From: Streptomyces sp. H27-H5
Lineage (GTDB): Bacteria > Actinomycetota > Actinomycetes > Streptomycetales > Streptomycetaceae
Reading direction: 5' to 3'
NCBI RefSeq assembly: GCF_026627505.1
Contig: NZ_JAPNLK010000059.1
Location: 1 to 53,399, forward strand
DNA length: 53,399 bases
The notes under the pieces are model-generated. The model saw nothing but the letters and a program-made list of their open reading frames with translations, was not told the origin of the DNA and did not search any database. This document shows, piece after piece, positions 17,210-26,329 of the stretch; position 1 is the first letter of the stretch; every line of letters starts with the position of its first letter. A program made the translations under genes and the position numbers.

Positions 17210-17323
17210 ACAAGGTTCGTCTTCCGGACCGCCCAGGGGCAATCGGTTTTCCGCGGGCGACGGAGCGCGGCGCCGTGCAGCGCGGACCCGGCGCGGGGCG
17301 TCCGGCCTGGTCGTGGATGGGGA

Positions 17324-20260
17324 TCAGGGGCGCGTGGCGCGCTCCAGTTCGAGCAGGGCCGAACGGTAGGAGCGGCCGGTGGCCTGATCCATCCCCACCT
17401 CGCACATCCGGTTCGCCGACAGGTGGACGTCGAAGGCGCGCGCGGTGACCTCCGCCGCCTCGCGGGCCGTGGCCGACGCGGTCAGCTCCGGGTGCAGCAT
17501 GCCCCGGTCGCCGGCGAAGGCGCAGCAGCCCGCGTCGTCCGGGACCACCACCTCGTCGGCGCAGGCCTCGGCGACGGCCGGGAGCCGGTCCGTGTCACCC
17601 AGATGCTCCATCGAGCACGTCGGGTGCAACACCGCCGAGCCGACGGTGCGCAGGATCTCCAGGCGCGGCAGCAGCTCATCGGCCGCCCAGACGACGGAGT
17701 CGACGACGCGCAGTTCCGCGTGCAGGGCCCGGTTGTCGTCCGTCAGGTAGGGGACCACCTCCTGCGCGATGCCCAGGGTGCAGGAGGAGGCGTCGACCAC
17801 CAGCGGCAGCCGACCGCCCGCGGTCCAGCCCCAGGCCGACTCCACCATCCTGTTGGCCATCACCCGGTTCCCGGCGTCGTAGCCCTTGGAGTGCCAGATC
17901 GTCGCGCAACAGGTGCTGGCCACGTCGCGGGGGATCCACACCGGCAGCCCGGCCCGCTCCGACAGGGCCACCACGGCCTCGGGGAGGGAGGGCCCGGGCT
18001 CGCCCTCGGGGCCGCCGAAGATCCGGTTGACGCAGGCCGGGTAGTACACCGCGACGGCTCCCACCCGCAGGGTGTCGGGCAGTGCGCGGGCCGCGGCGCC
18101 GGGGAGCCGCGGCAGCCACTCCGGCACCAGATCGGGGCTCACCACCTTGCGCGCGGCGCCCGTCACGGCCCGCAGGAACCGGTCGCCGCCCCGCTGCGAG
18201 ATCGTGTCGGCGGCGGCCACGGCCAGTCGGGCGGCCGACTCGACCGTACGGAACCGCCGGGCGGTCAGCTCGGCGACGCGCTCCTCGCGCGGACCGTGCC
18301 GTCGGTGGCGGAAGTCCTTCATCAGCGCGCCGGTGTCGATGCCGACGGGGCAGGCGAGCTTGCAGGTGGAATCGCCCGCGCAGGTGTCGACGGCGTCGTA
18401 GCCGTAGGCGTCGAGCAGCCCTTCGAGCACGGGCGAGCCGGGCGGCTGGCGCATCATCTCGCGGCGCAGCACGATCCGTTGCCGCGGCGTGGTCGTCACG
18501 TCCTCGCTGGGACAGGTCGGTTCGCAGAAGCCGCACTCGATGCACGGGTCGGCCACCGCCTCCACCCGCGGAATGGTCTTCAGTCCGCGCAGGTGGGCCC
18601 GCGGGTCACGGTCGAGCAGGACGCGCGGCGCCAGCACCAGGTCGGGGTCGATGATCCGCTTGGTGCGCCACATCAGTTCGGTGGCCTCGGGGCCCCATTC
18701 CAGTTCCAGGAAGGGGGCCATGTTGCGGCCGGTGGAGTGCTCGGCCTTCAGCGAGCCGTCGAAGCGCTCGACGGTGAGCCGGCAGAACGCGTCCATGAAG
18801 GCCGCGTACCGTGCCACGTCCGCCGGGAGGGCCGCGTCGAACGCGAGCAGGAAGTGCAGGTTGCCGTGCGCGGCGTGACCGGCCACGGCGGCGTCGAAGC
18901 CGTGTTCCGCCTGGAGGGCGAGGAGGGCCTCGCAGGCCTCGGCGAGCCGGCCCGGCGGGACGGCGAAGTCCTCGGTGATCAGGGTGGTTCCGGGCGCGCG
19001 GGCCCCGCCGACGGCGGTGACGAAGGCCTTGCGGGCCTTCCAGTACCCGGAGATGGTGCCACGGTCGCGGGTGAAGGCGTTCGTCACCGAGGCGACCGGG
19101 GCGACCAGTTCCAACCGCGCGAGCACCGCGGCCGCGCGCCGCTCGCAGTCGACCCGGCCCGCCTCGTCCGGGGCGCGGAACTCCACCAGCAGGGCGGTGG
19201 TGTCCTTCGGGAGGTCGGCCCAGTCCGCGGGCACCCCCGCGACACTGACCGAGGCCCGGAGGGTGTTGCCGTCCATCACCTCGACGGCGATCGCCCCGGC
19301 CTCGTTGAAGAGGGGTACGGCGGCGGCCGCGGCGGGCAGGGACGGGAAGAACAGCAGGGCGCTCGTCAGCTCGCGGTCCAGGGGGAGGGTGTCGAAGACG
19401 ACCTCCGAGATGAAGCCGAGGGTGCCCTCGGACCCCACCATCAGGCCGCGCAGGATCTCGACGGGGGTGGTGCCGTCGAGGTAGGCGTCGAGCCGGTAGC
19501 CGGTGGTGTTCTTGATCTCGTGCTTGGCGCGGATCCGGGCGACCAGGGCGGGGTTCGCCTCGATCTCCCCCTTGATGTCCATCAGCCCGCGGCACAGGCT
19601 CGGTTCGGCGCGCGCCAGTTCCTCATCGGCGAGCGGGTCGGCCGTGTCCACGACGGTGCCGGTGGGCAGCACCAGGGTGAGGGAGGACAGGGTGCGGTAG
19701 GAGTTCCGGGTAATTCCCGCCGTCATGCCGGACGCGTTGTTCGCCACGACCCCGCCCAGCGTGCAGGCGATGGCGCTCGCCGGGTCGGGTCCCAGGATCC
19801 GGCCGTGGCGGGCGAGTGCGGCATTGGCCCGCAGCACGGTGGTGCCGGGCCGGATCCGCGCCCGCAGACCGCCGTCGAGCACCTCGACGCCGGACCAGTG
19901 GCGGCGCACGTCGACCAGGATGTCCTCGCCCTGGGCCTGCCCGTTGAGCGAGGTCCCGGCGGCGCGGAAGACCACCTCGCGCTGCTTGCCGTGAGCGTAC
20001 GAGAGCACGGCGGAGACGTCGTCGATGTCCTCGGCGACCACCACGACCCGGGGCACGAACCGGTACGGGGACGCGTCCGAGGCGTACCGGACCAGATCGG
20101 AGACCTTCCACAGCACCTTCTCGGCGCCGAGTAGCTCCGACAGGTCGTCGCGCAGCGCCTCCGGGGTCCCGCCCGCCCGATGGTCCGACACCCGATCGGG
20201 CGAAGGGGCGCCGACGTCGCGCGGCCGCAGGGTTCCGGGCTTCGGCTCCAGCAGCGGCAT
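17324..20260 (-). CDS. Fused FAD-linked oxidase / Fe-S oxidoreductase (D-2-hydroxyacid dehydrogenase type)
   Basis: A 978-aa fusion. The N-terminal half is an FAD_binding_4 plus FAD-oxidase-C unit (FRAAGTSLNGQAQGEDILVD, LGGVVANNASGM, GSEGTLGFISE, HAAHGNLHFLL). It would oxidise a 2-hydroxy acid such as D-lactate or 2-hydroxyglutarate. Next come two [4Fe-4S] ligand sets: CIECGFCEPTCP (Cys573-583) and CAGDSTCKLACP (from Cys627). The C-terminal part has cysteine-rich CCG-type motifs (STCCATIWHS, HPTCSMEHLG, DDAGCCAFAGDRG). This is the GlcD-GlcF arrangement in one chain, which would pass electrons to the respiratory chain. ATG 20260 has GAGGGG upstream. It lies 29 nt after the MarR gene and is probably co-transcribed with it. 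Confidence 0.9.
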   Translation of the reverse strand: MPLLEPKPGTLRPRDVGAPSPDRVSDHRAGGTPEALRDDLSELLGAEKVLWKVSDLVRYASDASPYRFVPRVVVVAEDIDDVSAVLSYAHGKQREVVFRAAGTSLNGQAQGEDILVDVRRHWSGVEVLDGGLRARIRPGTTVLRANAALARHGRILGPDPASAIACTLGGVVANNASGMTAGITRNSYRTLSSLTLVLPTGTVVDTADPLADEELARAEPSLCRGLMDIKGEIEANPALVARIRAKHEIKNTTGYRLDAYLDGTTPVEILRGLMVGSEGTLGFISEVVFDTLPLDRELTSALLFFPSLPAAAAAVPLFNEAGAIAVEVMDGNTLRASVSVAGVPADWADLPKDTTALLVEFRAPDEAGRVDCERRAAAVLARLELVAPVASVTNAFTRDRGTISGYWKARKAFVTAVGGARAPGTTLITEDFAVPPGRLAEACEALLALQAEHGFDAAVAGHAAHGNLHFLLAFDAALPADVARYAAFMDAFCRLTVERFDGSLKAEHSTGRNMAPFLELEWGPEATELMWRTKRIIDPDLVLAPRVLLDRDPRAHLRGLKTIPRVEAVADPCIECGFCEPTCPSEDVTTTPRQRIVLRREMMRQPPGSPVLEGLLDAYGYDAVDTCAGDSTCKLACPVGIDTGALMKDFRHRRHGPREERVAELTARRFRTVESAARLAVAAADTISQRGGDRFLRAVTGAARKVVSPDLVPEWLPRLPGAAARALPDTLRVGAVAVYYPACVNRIFGGPEGEPGPSLPEAVVALSERAGLPVWIPRDVASTCCATIWHSKGYDAGNRVMANRMVESAWGWTAGGRLPLVVDASSCTLGIAQEVVPYLTDDNRALHAELRVVDSVVWAADELLPRLEILRTVGSAVLHPTCSMEHLGDTDRLPAVAEACADEVVVPDDAGCCAFAGDRGMLHPELTASATAREAAEVTARAFDVHLSANRMCEVGMDQATGRSYRSALLELERATRP

Positions 20261-20289
20261 GGCGGCGACCCCTCGACTCGGCGGCGATC

Positions 20290-20760
20290 TCAGCAGGCGG
20301 GCTCCGCCGGGGCGTCCGCCAGAGCGTTGAGCAGGCCACCGAGCACCCTGCGCTGTTCGGCGGTCAATGGAGCCAGGATCTCCTCTGCCGCGTCGGTTCG
20401 CGCGTTGCGCAGCCGGCGCAGCGTGGCGCGGCCGGTGTCGGTCAGCTCGATCCGGATCACCCGGCGGTTCGCCGGGTCGGGCGCGCGGCGTACGCACTCG
20501 GCCGCCTCCAGCCCGTCGACCAGCGTGGTGACGGCGCGGGGGACCACTTCCAGGCGCGCGGCCAGATCCGCCATGCGGGGCGGTTCCGTGCCGTCGTAAT
20601 GCGAGACCAGCCGCAGCAGCCTTGACTGGGCGGGAGTGATCCCGAGGGGTTCGAGATGGCGCTTCTGGATGCGGTGCAGCCGGCGGGTCAGGCGGAGCAG
20701 TTGCTCGGCGAGTACCCCGTCCGTGCTGTCCGTGCTGTCGGCTTCGGGAGCGGTGCTCAT
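20290..20760 (-). CDS. MarR-family transcriptional regulator
   Basis: A 156-aa winged-helix repressor. The DNA-binding part contains ITPAQSRLLRLVSHYDG, MADLAARLEVVPRAVTTLVDGLE and the wing with RRAPDPANRRVIRIELT; flanking helices form the dimer interface. It is divergent from an ABC exporter (20860) and shares a 99-nt intergenic region with direct and inverted repeats, the standard layout for repression of an exporter. It also reads into the FAD/Fe-S oxidoreductase 29 nt downstream. The ligand is unknown. Confidence 0.93.
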   Translation of the reverse strand: MSTAPEADSTDSTDGVLAEQLLRLTRRLHRIQKRHLEPLGITPAQSRLLRLVSHYDGTEPPRMADLAARLEVVPRAVTTLVDGLEAAECVRRAPDPANRRVIRIELTDTGRATLRRLRNARTDAAEEILAPLTAEQRRVLGGLLNALADAPAEPAC

Positions 20761-20782
20761 GCTGCGGTCCTCATAATGGGAA

Positions 20783-20835
20783 GAGTATAGGGACCAGATT
20801 CATTGTGAGTATAGGTAACAATGAGCTATGCTCAT
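20783..20835. promoter_or_regulatory. Divergent marR / ABC exporter promoter-operator region
   Basis: On the plus strand TTGTGA (20804-20809) and TATGCT (20827-20832) are separated by exactly 17 nt, a good sigma-70-like promoter for the exporter; the RBS GAAGGAGG follows at 20849. A 9-bp direct repeat GAGTATAGG occurs at 20783 and 20807, and TATACT in the first copy (minus strand) could be the marR -10. CATTGT/ACAATG (20801-20823) brackets the plus -35 region, and ATGAGC-TAT-GCTCAT (20821-20835) is a perfect palindrome over the -10. This AT-rich stretch stands out against its surroundings. The likely binder is the adjacent MarR protein. Confidence 0.7.
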
Positions 20836-20859
20836 GCGAGTCTCGTCAGAAGGAGGCCC

Positions 20860-22791
20860 ATGCGCCCCAAAGAGCCCGAGTGGTCCCCATCGAAAGAAGC
20901 CCTCGACCCCGACCGACCCGCCCCCGCGGACCAGCCCCGGGAGCTGCGCCGCATCGTTTCCCTCTTCCGGCCGTACCGCGGCCGGCTCGCCGTCGTCGGC
21001 GCGCTCGTCGGCGCCTCCTCCCTCGTCGGCGTCGCCTCGCCGTTCCTGCTGAGGGAGATCCTCGACGTCGCGATCCCCCAGGGCCGGACCGGACTGCTGA
21101 GCCTGCTGGCGCTCGGCATGATCCTCACCGCGGTCGTCACCAGCGTCTTCGGCGTGCTCCAGACCCTCATATCCACCACGGTCGGCCAGCGCGTCATGCA
21201 CGACCTGCGCACCGCCGTGTACGCCCAGCTCCAGCGGATGCCGTTGGCCTTCTTCACCCGCACCCGCACCGGCGAGGTGCAGTCCCGCATCGCCAACGAC
21301 ATCGGCGGCATGCAGGCCACCGTCACCTCCACCGCCACCTCCCTCGTCTCGAACCTGACGGCCGTGATCGCCTCGGTCGTGGCCATGCTCGCCCTGGACT
21401 GGCGTCTGACGCTCGTCTCGCTCCTGCTGCTCCCCGTCTTCGTGTGGATCAGCCGGCGGGTGGGCCGTGAGCGCAAGCGGATCACGATGCAGCGGCAGAA
21501 GCAGATGGCCTCCATGGCGGCGACGGTCACGGAATCGCTCTCGGTCAGCGGCATCCTGCTCGGCCGGACCATGGGGCGCGCCGACTCGCTGACCCGTTCC
21601 TTCTCGGAGGAGTCCGAGAAGCTGGTCGGCCTCGAAGTGCGCTCCAGCATGGCCGGGCGCTGGCGGATGTCCACCATCGGCATCGTCATGGCCGCCATGC
21701 CCGCGCTCATCTACTGGGCGGCGGGCATCGCGCTGCAGACCGGCTCCCCGTCGCTGTCCGTCGGTACCCTCGTCGCCTTCGTCACCCTTCAGCAGGGCCT
21801 GTTCCGGCCCGCCGTGAGCCTGCTGTCGACCGGTGTGCAGATCCAGACCTCGCTCGCGCTGTTCGCCCGGATCTTCGAGTACCTCGACCTGCCGGTGGAC
21901 ATCACCGAGCGCCCCGACGCCGTACGACTGGAGCGCGCCAAGGGCGAGGTCCGGCTGGAGGACGTGCACTTCGCGTACGAGGCCAAGAACGGCCCCACCC
22001 TGTCGGCGATCGACATCACCGTGCCGGCCGGCGGCTCCCTCGCGGTGGTCGGTCCGACCGGTTCGGGCAAGAGCACCCTGAGCTACCTGGTGCCCCGGCT
22101 CTACGACGTGACCGGCGGGCGGGTCGTCCTCGACGGAGTGGACGTACGCGACCTGGACTTCGACTCGCTGGCCCGGTCCATAGGCGTGGTCTCCCAGGAG
22201 ACCTACCTCTTCCACGCCTCGGTCGCCGACAACCTGCGCTTCGCCAAGCCGGACGCCACCGATGAGGAGATCGTCGAGGCGGCCCGCGCGGCCCAGATCC
22301 ACGAACACATCGATTCGCTGCCCGACGGATACGACACCCTGGTCGGCGAACGCGGCTACCGCTTCTCGGGCGGCGAGAAACAGCGCCTGGCCATCGCCCG
22401 GACGATCCTGCGCGACCCGCCGGTCCTGATCCTCGACGAGGCGACCAGCGCGCTCGACACCCGCACGGAGCACGCGGTGCAGCGAGCCATCGACAACCTC
22501 TCCGCGGGTCGCACCACCATCACCATCGCCCACCGCCTGTCCACCGTTCGCGACGCCGACCAGATCGTGGTCCTGGACGCCGGTCGGATCGCCGAGCGCG
22601 GAACGCACGAGGAACTGCTGCAGGCCGACGGCCGGTACGCCGCGCTCGTCCGGCGCGACCGGGACGCCGCGGTGCTGCCGGAGGGTGCCGTGAACGAGAA
22701 GGCCGTGAACGAGATGGCCAAGGGTGAGACCGTCAAGGCGGCCAAGGGTGAGACGTTCGGCGATGCCGTACCGACCCCGGTAAACGTGTGA
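20860..22791 (+). CDS. ABC multidrug-type exporter, homodimeric half-transporter
   Basis: A 643-aa TMD-NBD exporter. The TMD has six predicted helices (about residues 40-310), and the NBD is fully canonical: Walker A GPTGSGKST, Q-loop SQETYLFHASV, signature FSGGEKQRLAIAR, Walker B LILDEATSALD, H-loop IAHRLST. It should act as a homodimer expelling hydrophobic compounds. ATG 20860 was chosen over an in-frame ATG at 20821 because GAAGGAGG lies 4 nt upstream and the upstream ATG falls inside the promoter. The C-terminal ~30 residues contain short Lys/Glu/Val repeats. The divergent MarR is its likely repressor. Confidence 0.94.
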   Translation: MRPKEPEWSPSKEALDPDRPAPADQPRELRRIVSLFRPYRGRLAVVGALVGASSLVGVASPFLLREILDVAIPQGRTGLLSLLALGMILTAVVTSVFGVLQTLISTTVGQRVMHDLRTAVYAQLQRMPLAFFTRTRTGEVQSRIANDIGGMQATVTSTATSLVSNLTAVIASVVAMLALDWRLTLVSLLLLPVFVWISRRVGRERKRITMQRQKQMASMAATVTESLSVSGILLGRTMGRADSLTRSFSEESEKLVGLEVRSSMAGRWRMSTIGIVMAAMPALIYWAAGIALQTGSPSLSVGTLVAFVTLQQGLFRPAVSLLSTGVQIQTSLALFARIFEYLDLPVDITERPDAVRLERAKGEVRLEDVHFAYEAKNGPTLSAIDITVPAGGSLAVVGPTGSGKSTLSYLVPRLYDVTGGRVVLDGVDVRDLDFDSLARSIGVVSQETYLFHASVADNLRFAKPDATDEEIVEAARAAQIHEHIDSLPDGYDTLVGERGYRFSGGEKQRLAIARTILRDPPVLILDEATSALDTRTEHAVQRAIDNLSAGRTTITIAHRLSTVRDADQIVVLDAGRIAERGTHEELLQADGRYAALVRRDRDAAVLPEGAVNEKAVNEMAKGETVKAAKGETFGDAVPTPVNV

Positions 22792-22801
22792 TCATATGAT
22801 C
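22790..22801. repeat. 12-bp palindrome at the exporter stop codon
   Basis: GATCATATGATC is a perfect 12-bp palindrome overlapping the TGA stop of the exporter gene, 54 nt before the mltG start. It is strikingly AT-rich for this genome. It could be an operator for mltG or a chance feature. Confidence 0.3.
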
Positions 22802-22854
22802 GGAATGTGGAGGAGATGACGGAAATGCCGCAGTTCGCGGGTTAACGTGCCCGC

Positions 22855-23727
22855 ATGCGTCATGAAGATCTGCCGCCACAGCGCCACCCCCGGCTCACCC
22901 GCCGGGGCAGGCTGGCGCTCCTCTTCGGCACGCTGCTCGGACTCGGGACCGCAGTCCTGATTCCGCTGCTGCCGAGCGAGAAAGCGCCGGAGAAACCACG
23001 CCAGTTGCTGATCCCCGAAGGCTGGCGGGCCCCACAGGTCTACGCCGCCGTGGACAGCGCGCTCAAACTCCCGTCGGGATCCACGAAGTCGGCGGTCGCC
23101 ACGGCCGGCCTGACCCTCCCCCCGGAGGCGAAGGGCAACCCGGAGGGCTACCTCTTCCCGGCGACGTACCCGGTGACCTCGAAGTCCACCCCGGCGTCGG
23201 TACTCGCGTACATGGTGCGCACGGCGAGCGGGAAGTTGGCCACCAAGGCCGTCACGGACGGCGCCAAGTCCCACGGGATGACCCCTTACCAGACGACCAC
23301 CCTCGCCAGCATCATCGAGGCGGAGGCCGACACGCGCGCCGACATGGGCAAGGTCGCGCGCGTGGTCCACAATCGGCTGGCGAAGTCGATGCCGCTCCAG
23401 ATGGACTCCACCATCAACTACGCGCTGAACCGCAACACGGTGGACACCAAGCTGAGCGAGACGAAGATCGACAGCCCTTTCAACACGTACGAACGTCAGG
23501 GCCTGCCGCCCACGCCGATCGACAGCCCCGGACTGGAGGCGATGGCGGCGGCCGTCGCCCCGACCCCCGGGGACTGGCTGTTCTTCGTCACGGTGAAGCC
23601 GGGGGACACCCGCTTCTCGGCGACGTACGAGGAGCACAAGAAGCACGTGGCGGACTTCAACAGGCTGCGCGCGCAGGCGGGCGCCGCCCGCGCCGAGGCA
23701 GGACCCCCCGGCCACCAGGAGCCGTGA
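22855..23727 (+). CDS. mltG: Short MltG-type endolytic transglycosylase
   Basis: A 290-aa YceG/MltG-like protein with one N-terminal membrane anchor (about 19-37). MltG cleaves nascent peptidoglycan strands and so ends glycan polymerisation. It shows NPEGYLFPATYPV, the catalytic-Glu region LASIIEAEADTR, VVHNRLAKSMPLQMDSTINY, SPFNTYERQGLPPTPIDSPG and a final WLFFVTVKPGDTRFS. It lacks the long cytoplasmic extension of the main Streptomyces MltG (usually well over 340 aa), so it is probably a second copy. No clear RBS precedes ATG 22855; TAACGT about 10 nt upstream would suit a leaderless transcript, but that is speculative. Confidence 0.9.
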   Translation: MRHEDLPPQRHPRLTRRGRLALLFGTLLGLGTAVLIPLLPSEKAPEKPRQLLIPEGWRAPQVYAAVDSALKLPSGSTKSAVATAGLTLPPEAKGNPEGYLFPATYPVTSKSTPASVLAYMVRTASGKLATKAVTDGAKSHGMTPYQTTTLASIIEAEADTRADMGKVARVVHNRLAKSMPLQMDSTINYALNRNTVDTKLSETKIDSPFNTYERQGLPPTPIDSPGLEAMAAAVAPTPGDWLFFVTVKPGDTRFSATYEEHKKHVADFNRLRAQAGAARAEAGPPGHQEP

Positions 23728-23734
23728 TCCCCGC

Positions 23735-24031
23735 GTGCTCGAACGGGAGCGGTTGTCGCCGGGCGTCGTGGCGGCGGCGCTGAGCGTGTGGTCCGTGCGT
23801 GTCCTCGGCACCGCACGCCGGTGGAGGCCTTGGGAGGCCGAGTTCACCTGCCCGTGCTGCGGCGAGGGGTGGGCCCGGGACACGCTGCACGAGGCACTGT
23901 TCTTGCTGCCGCCGAAGGCCGCCCGCGAACTCCGGGCGCGGGTAGAGGACTTGGACGCGGCGTTGCTCGCGCGCACGCACCACGAGCCCGCGGCCGATCC
24001 GGAGTCGGCGTGGTGGCACCGGAGGTGCTGA
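23735..24031 (+). CDS. Small CxxC-containing protein, unknown function
   Basis: A 98-aa protein starting at GTG 23735, 7 nt after mltG, with CAGGAG 12-17 nt upstream. It has a single CPCCGEGW cysteine motif flanked by aromatic residues (RRWRPWEAEFT), a Leu/Ala/Arg-rich helix (KAARELRARVEDLDAALLA) and a final WWHRRC. Three clustered cysteines plus C-terminal His/Cys could bind zinc. I do not recognise the family. Codon use is normal for the region and spacing suggests co-transcription with mltG. Confidence 0.6.
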   Translation: MLERERLSPGVVAAALSVWSVRVLGTARRWRPWEAEFTCPCCGEGWARDTLHEALFLLPPKAARELRARVEDLDAALLARTHHEPAADPESAWWHRRC

Positions 24032-24077
24032 CCGGTTCATCACCGCTGACAGGGTCGCCGTGGCCGGCGGGGGCCGG

Positions 24078-25166
24078 TCAGGCGCGGCCCGCTTCGGCGG
24101 TTTCGCGGGTGAGGAGGCGGCGGATCTCGCGGACCGCCGCGCCGCCGGCCCGGTTCGCCCCGATGGTCGACGCCGACGGGCCGTAGCCGACGAGGTGGAT
24201 CCGTTCGTCGCGGACCGCCCTGGTGCCCTCGACGCGGATCCCGCCGCCCGGCTCGCGCAGGTGCAGCGGCGCCAGGTGGTCGACAGCGGCCCGGAAGCCG
24301 GTCGCCCAGAGGATCACGTCGGCGTCGACGTGTCGCCCGTCCGCCCACGTCACCCCGGTCGGGGTGATCACGTCGAACACGGGGCGGCGGTCCAGGACGC
24401 CGGAGTCGAGCCCCGCCCGGACGGCGTCGGTCGGTGCCAGGCCCGTCACACTGACCACGCTCTGCGGCGGCAGGCCCCGCCTGACCCGGTCCTCCACCAG
24501 CGCCACCGCCGCCCGGCCGGCGGACTCGCCGAAGTCGCGGTCGCGGAACACCGGCGGCCGGCGGGTCACCCACGTGGTCTCCGCCGCCACCTCCGACACC
24601 TCCAGGAGGTGTTGTACGGCCGAGGTTCCGCCGCCCACGACGACGACCCGGGCCCCCGCGAACTCCTGCGGCCCCGGATAGTTCGCGGTGTGCAGCTGAC
24701 GACCGCGGAAGGTCTCCTGGCCCGGGTAGCGGGGCCAGAACGGCCGGTCCCAGGTGCCGGTCGCGTTGATCAGGGCCCGCGGCGCCCAACTGCCCGCCCC
24801 GGACTCCACCAGCAGCCGTCCGGCGGACCCCTCGCGTACGGCGGTCACGTCCACGGGCCGGCGCACGCGTATCCCGAAGCGCTCCTCGTACGCCGCGAAG
24901 TACTCCCCGATGACCTCGGAGGAAGGCCGCAACGGGTCCGCGTCCGTCAGCTCCATGCCGGGCAGCGCGTGCATGCCGTGCACCTTGCCGTAGGTGAGGG
25001 ACGGCCAGCGGAACTGCCAGGCTCCCCCCGGTCGCGGCGCGTGGTCCAGGACCACGTGGTCGATGCCCGCGCGGGCCAGGTGGTACGCGCCGGACAGGCC
25101 CGCCTGCCCCGCGCCGACGACCACCACGTCGACCGCCGCCGCTTCCCGCTCCCTGAGTTCGTTCAC
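24078..25166 (-). CDS. Flavin-containing (FMO-like) NAD(P)H monooxygenase
   Basis: A 362-aa two-dinucleotide-domain flavoprotein. The FAD Rossmann motif GAGQAGLSGAYHL is near residue 18, the family fingerprint FRGRQLHTANY follows, and the NADPH motif is GGGTSAVQHL. A late WATGFRAAVDHL matches the class B monooxygenase ATG motif. It would insert oxygen into an amine, sulfide or ketone, or reduce a metal-linked substrate, as in CzcO/ArsO-type proteins. It is downstream (93 nt) of the frameshifted SsuD-type gene on the same strand, so a sulfur role is possible. It is itself intact. Confidence 0.88.
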   Translation of the reverse strand: MNELREREAAAVDVVVVGAGQAGLSGAYHLARAGIDHVVLDHAPRPGGAWQFRWPSLTYGKVHGMHALPGMELTDADPLRPSSEVIGEYFAAYEERFGIRVRRPVDVTAVREGSAGRLLVESGAGSWAPRALINATGTWDRPFWPRYPGQETFRGRQLHTANYPGPQEFAGARVVVVGGGTSAVQHLLEVSEVAAETTWVTRRPPVFRDRDFGESAGRAAVALVEDRVRRGLPPQSVVSVTGLAPTDAVRAGLDSGVLDRRPVFDVITPTGVTWADGRHVDADVILWATGFRAAVDHLAPLHLREPGGGIRVEGTRAVRDERIHLVGYGPSASTIGANRAGGAAVREIRRLLTRETAEAGRA

Positions 25167-25259
25167 GCTTCCACCAACCCGTGGCGGCGCGGGGATCTTC
25201 CCGACGTGCCGCGGGGGACCCGCCGGCCGGCGCGGCGGGTCCTCGTCCCCCGGCCCCGG

Positions 25260-26329
25260 TCAGGGGGCGAGCAGCCCGCGGGCCGCGAGTTCCGGGGTCA
25301 CGCACTCCCCGAACCAGTAGGCCTCCTCCAGGTGGGGATAGCCCGACAGGACGAAGTGCTCGATCCGGTCCGCCACGTCGCCGTGGCTGCCGACCAGGGC
25401 GGTACCCGCGCCGCCCCGGACCAGGCCCACGCCCGCCCACAGGTTCGGCGCGATCTCCAGCTTGTCGCGCGAGCCGCCGTGCAGGGCGAGCATCCGCTGC
25501 CGGCCCACCGACTCGCTCGCGCCGAGCAGTGACTGCGCCGTCGCGATGGACGCGTCGTCCAGGTCGCCCAGCAGCCGGTCCGCGGCGCCCCAGGCCTCCT
25601 TGCGGAGTCCCGGGAGATGGTGTGCAGCCGGATGCCGAACCGGACGGTACGCCCCCGCTCCTCGGCCAGCGAGCGGATCCAGTCGATCTTCTCCTTCACC
25701 TGTTGCGGGGGTTCGCCCCAGGTCAGGTACCCGTCCGCGTGCTCGGCGGCGACCGGCCCGGCCGCCGCCGAGGAACCGCCGAAGAAGATCTCCGGCAGCG
25801 GGTCCGGCGGCACCGCCGTCAGCCCGCCGTCGATCCGGTAGTGCTCGCCCCGGAAGTCGTACGGCTGCCCGCCCCAGACCCCCCGGACGACCGACAGGAA
25901 CTCGGTCGTCCGCTCGTACCGCCGATCGTGGTCCAGATGGTCACCGAAGCGCCGCTGCTCCGCGGAGTCCCCGCCCGTCACCACGTTGAGCAGCAGTCGC
26001 CCCCGGGTGATCCGCTGGTACGTCGCGGCCATCTGCGCGGCGAGCGTCGGCGAGATCACCCCGGGTCGGAAGGCCACCAGGAACTTCAGGCGTTCCGTGT
26101 GCTGCGCGAGCGCCACCGTGGTCAACCAGGCGTCCTCGCACCAGGTGCCGGTCGGGGTCAGGACCGCCTCGAAGCCTAGGCGCTCGGCGGCCTTGGCGAT
26201 CTGCGCCAGATACTCGATGTCGGGCTCGCGCACCCCGGTGGCGGCGTGGTTCTGCGCGTAGGCGTGCCGATCGACCAGGGTGCGGCCGTCGCCGCCCGTC
26301 GGCAGGAACCAGTGCAACCGGACGGTCAT
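25260..26329 (-). pseudogene. SsuD-type FMNH2-dependent sulfonate monooxygenase, single frameshift
   Basis: Reading from ATG 26329, a typical LLM-class flavin monooxygenase is open for about 239 codons (LHWFLPTGGDGRTLVD, FEAVLTPTGTWCEDAW, LLNVVTGGDSAEQRRFGDHL, FFGGSSAAAGPVAAEHADGY). After LHTISRDS, near 25600-25615, the frame is lost. The other frame then gives the proper C-terminus (GRQRMLALHGGSRDKLEIAP, SGYPHLEEAYWFGECV) to a stop at 25260. One missing base, probably a C in the codon for the next Arg, restores a ~356-aa alkanesulfonate monooxygenase. It would release sulfite from alkanesulfonates. A sequencing error cannot be excluded, but the adjacent ssuA is also damaged. Confidence 0.85.
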
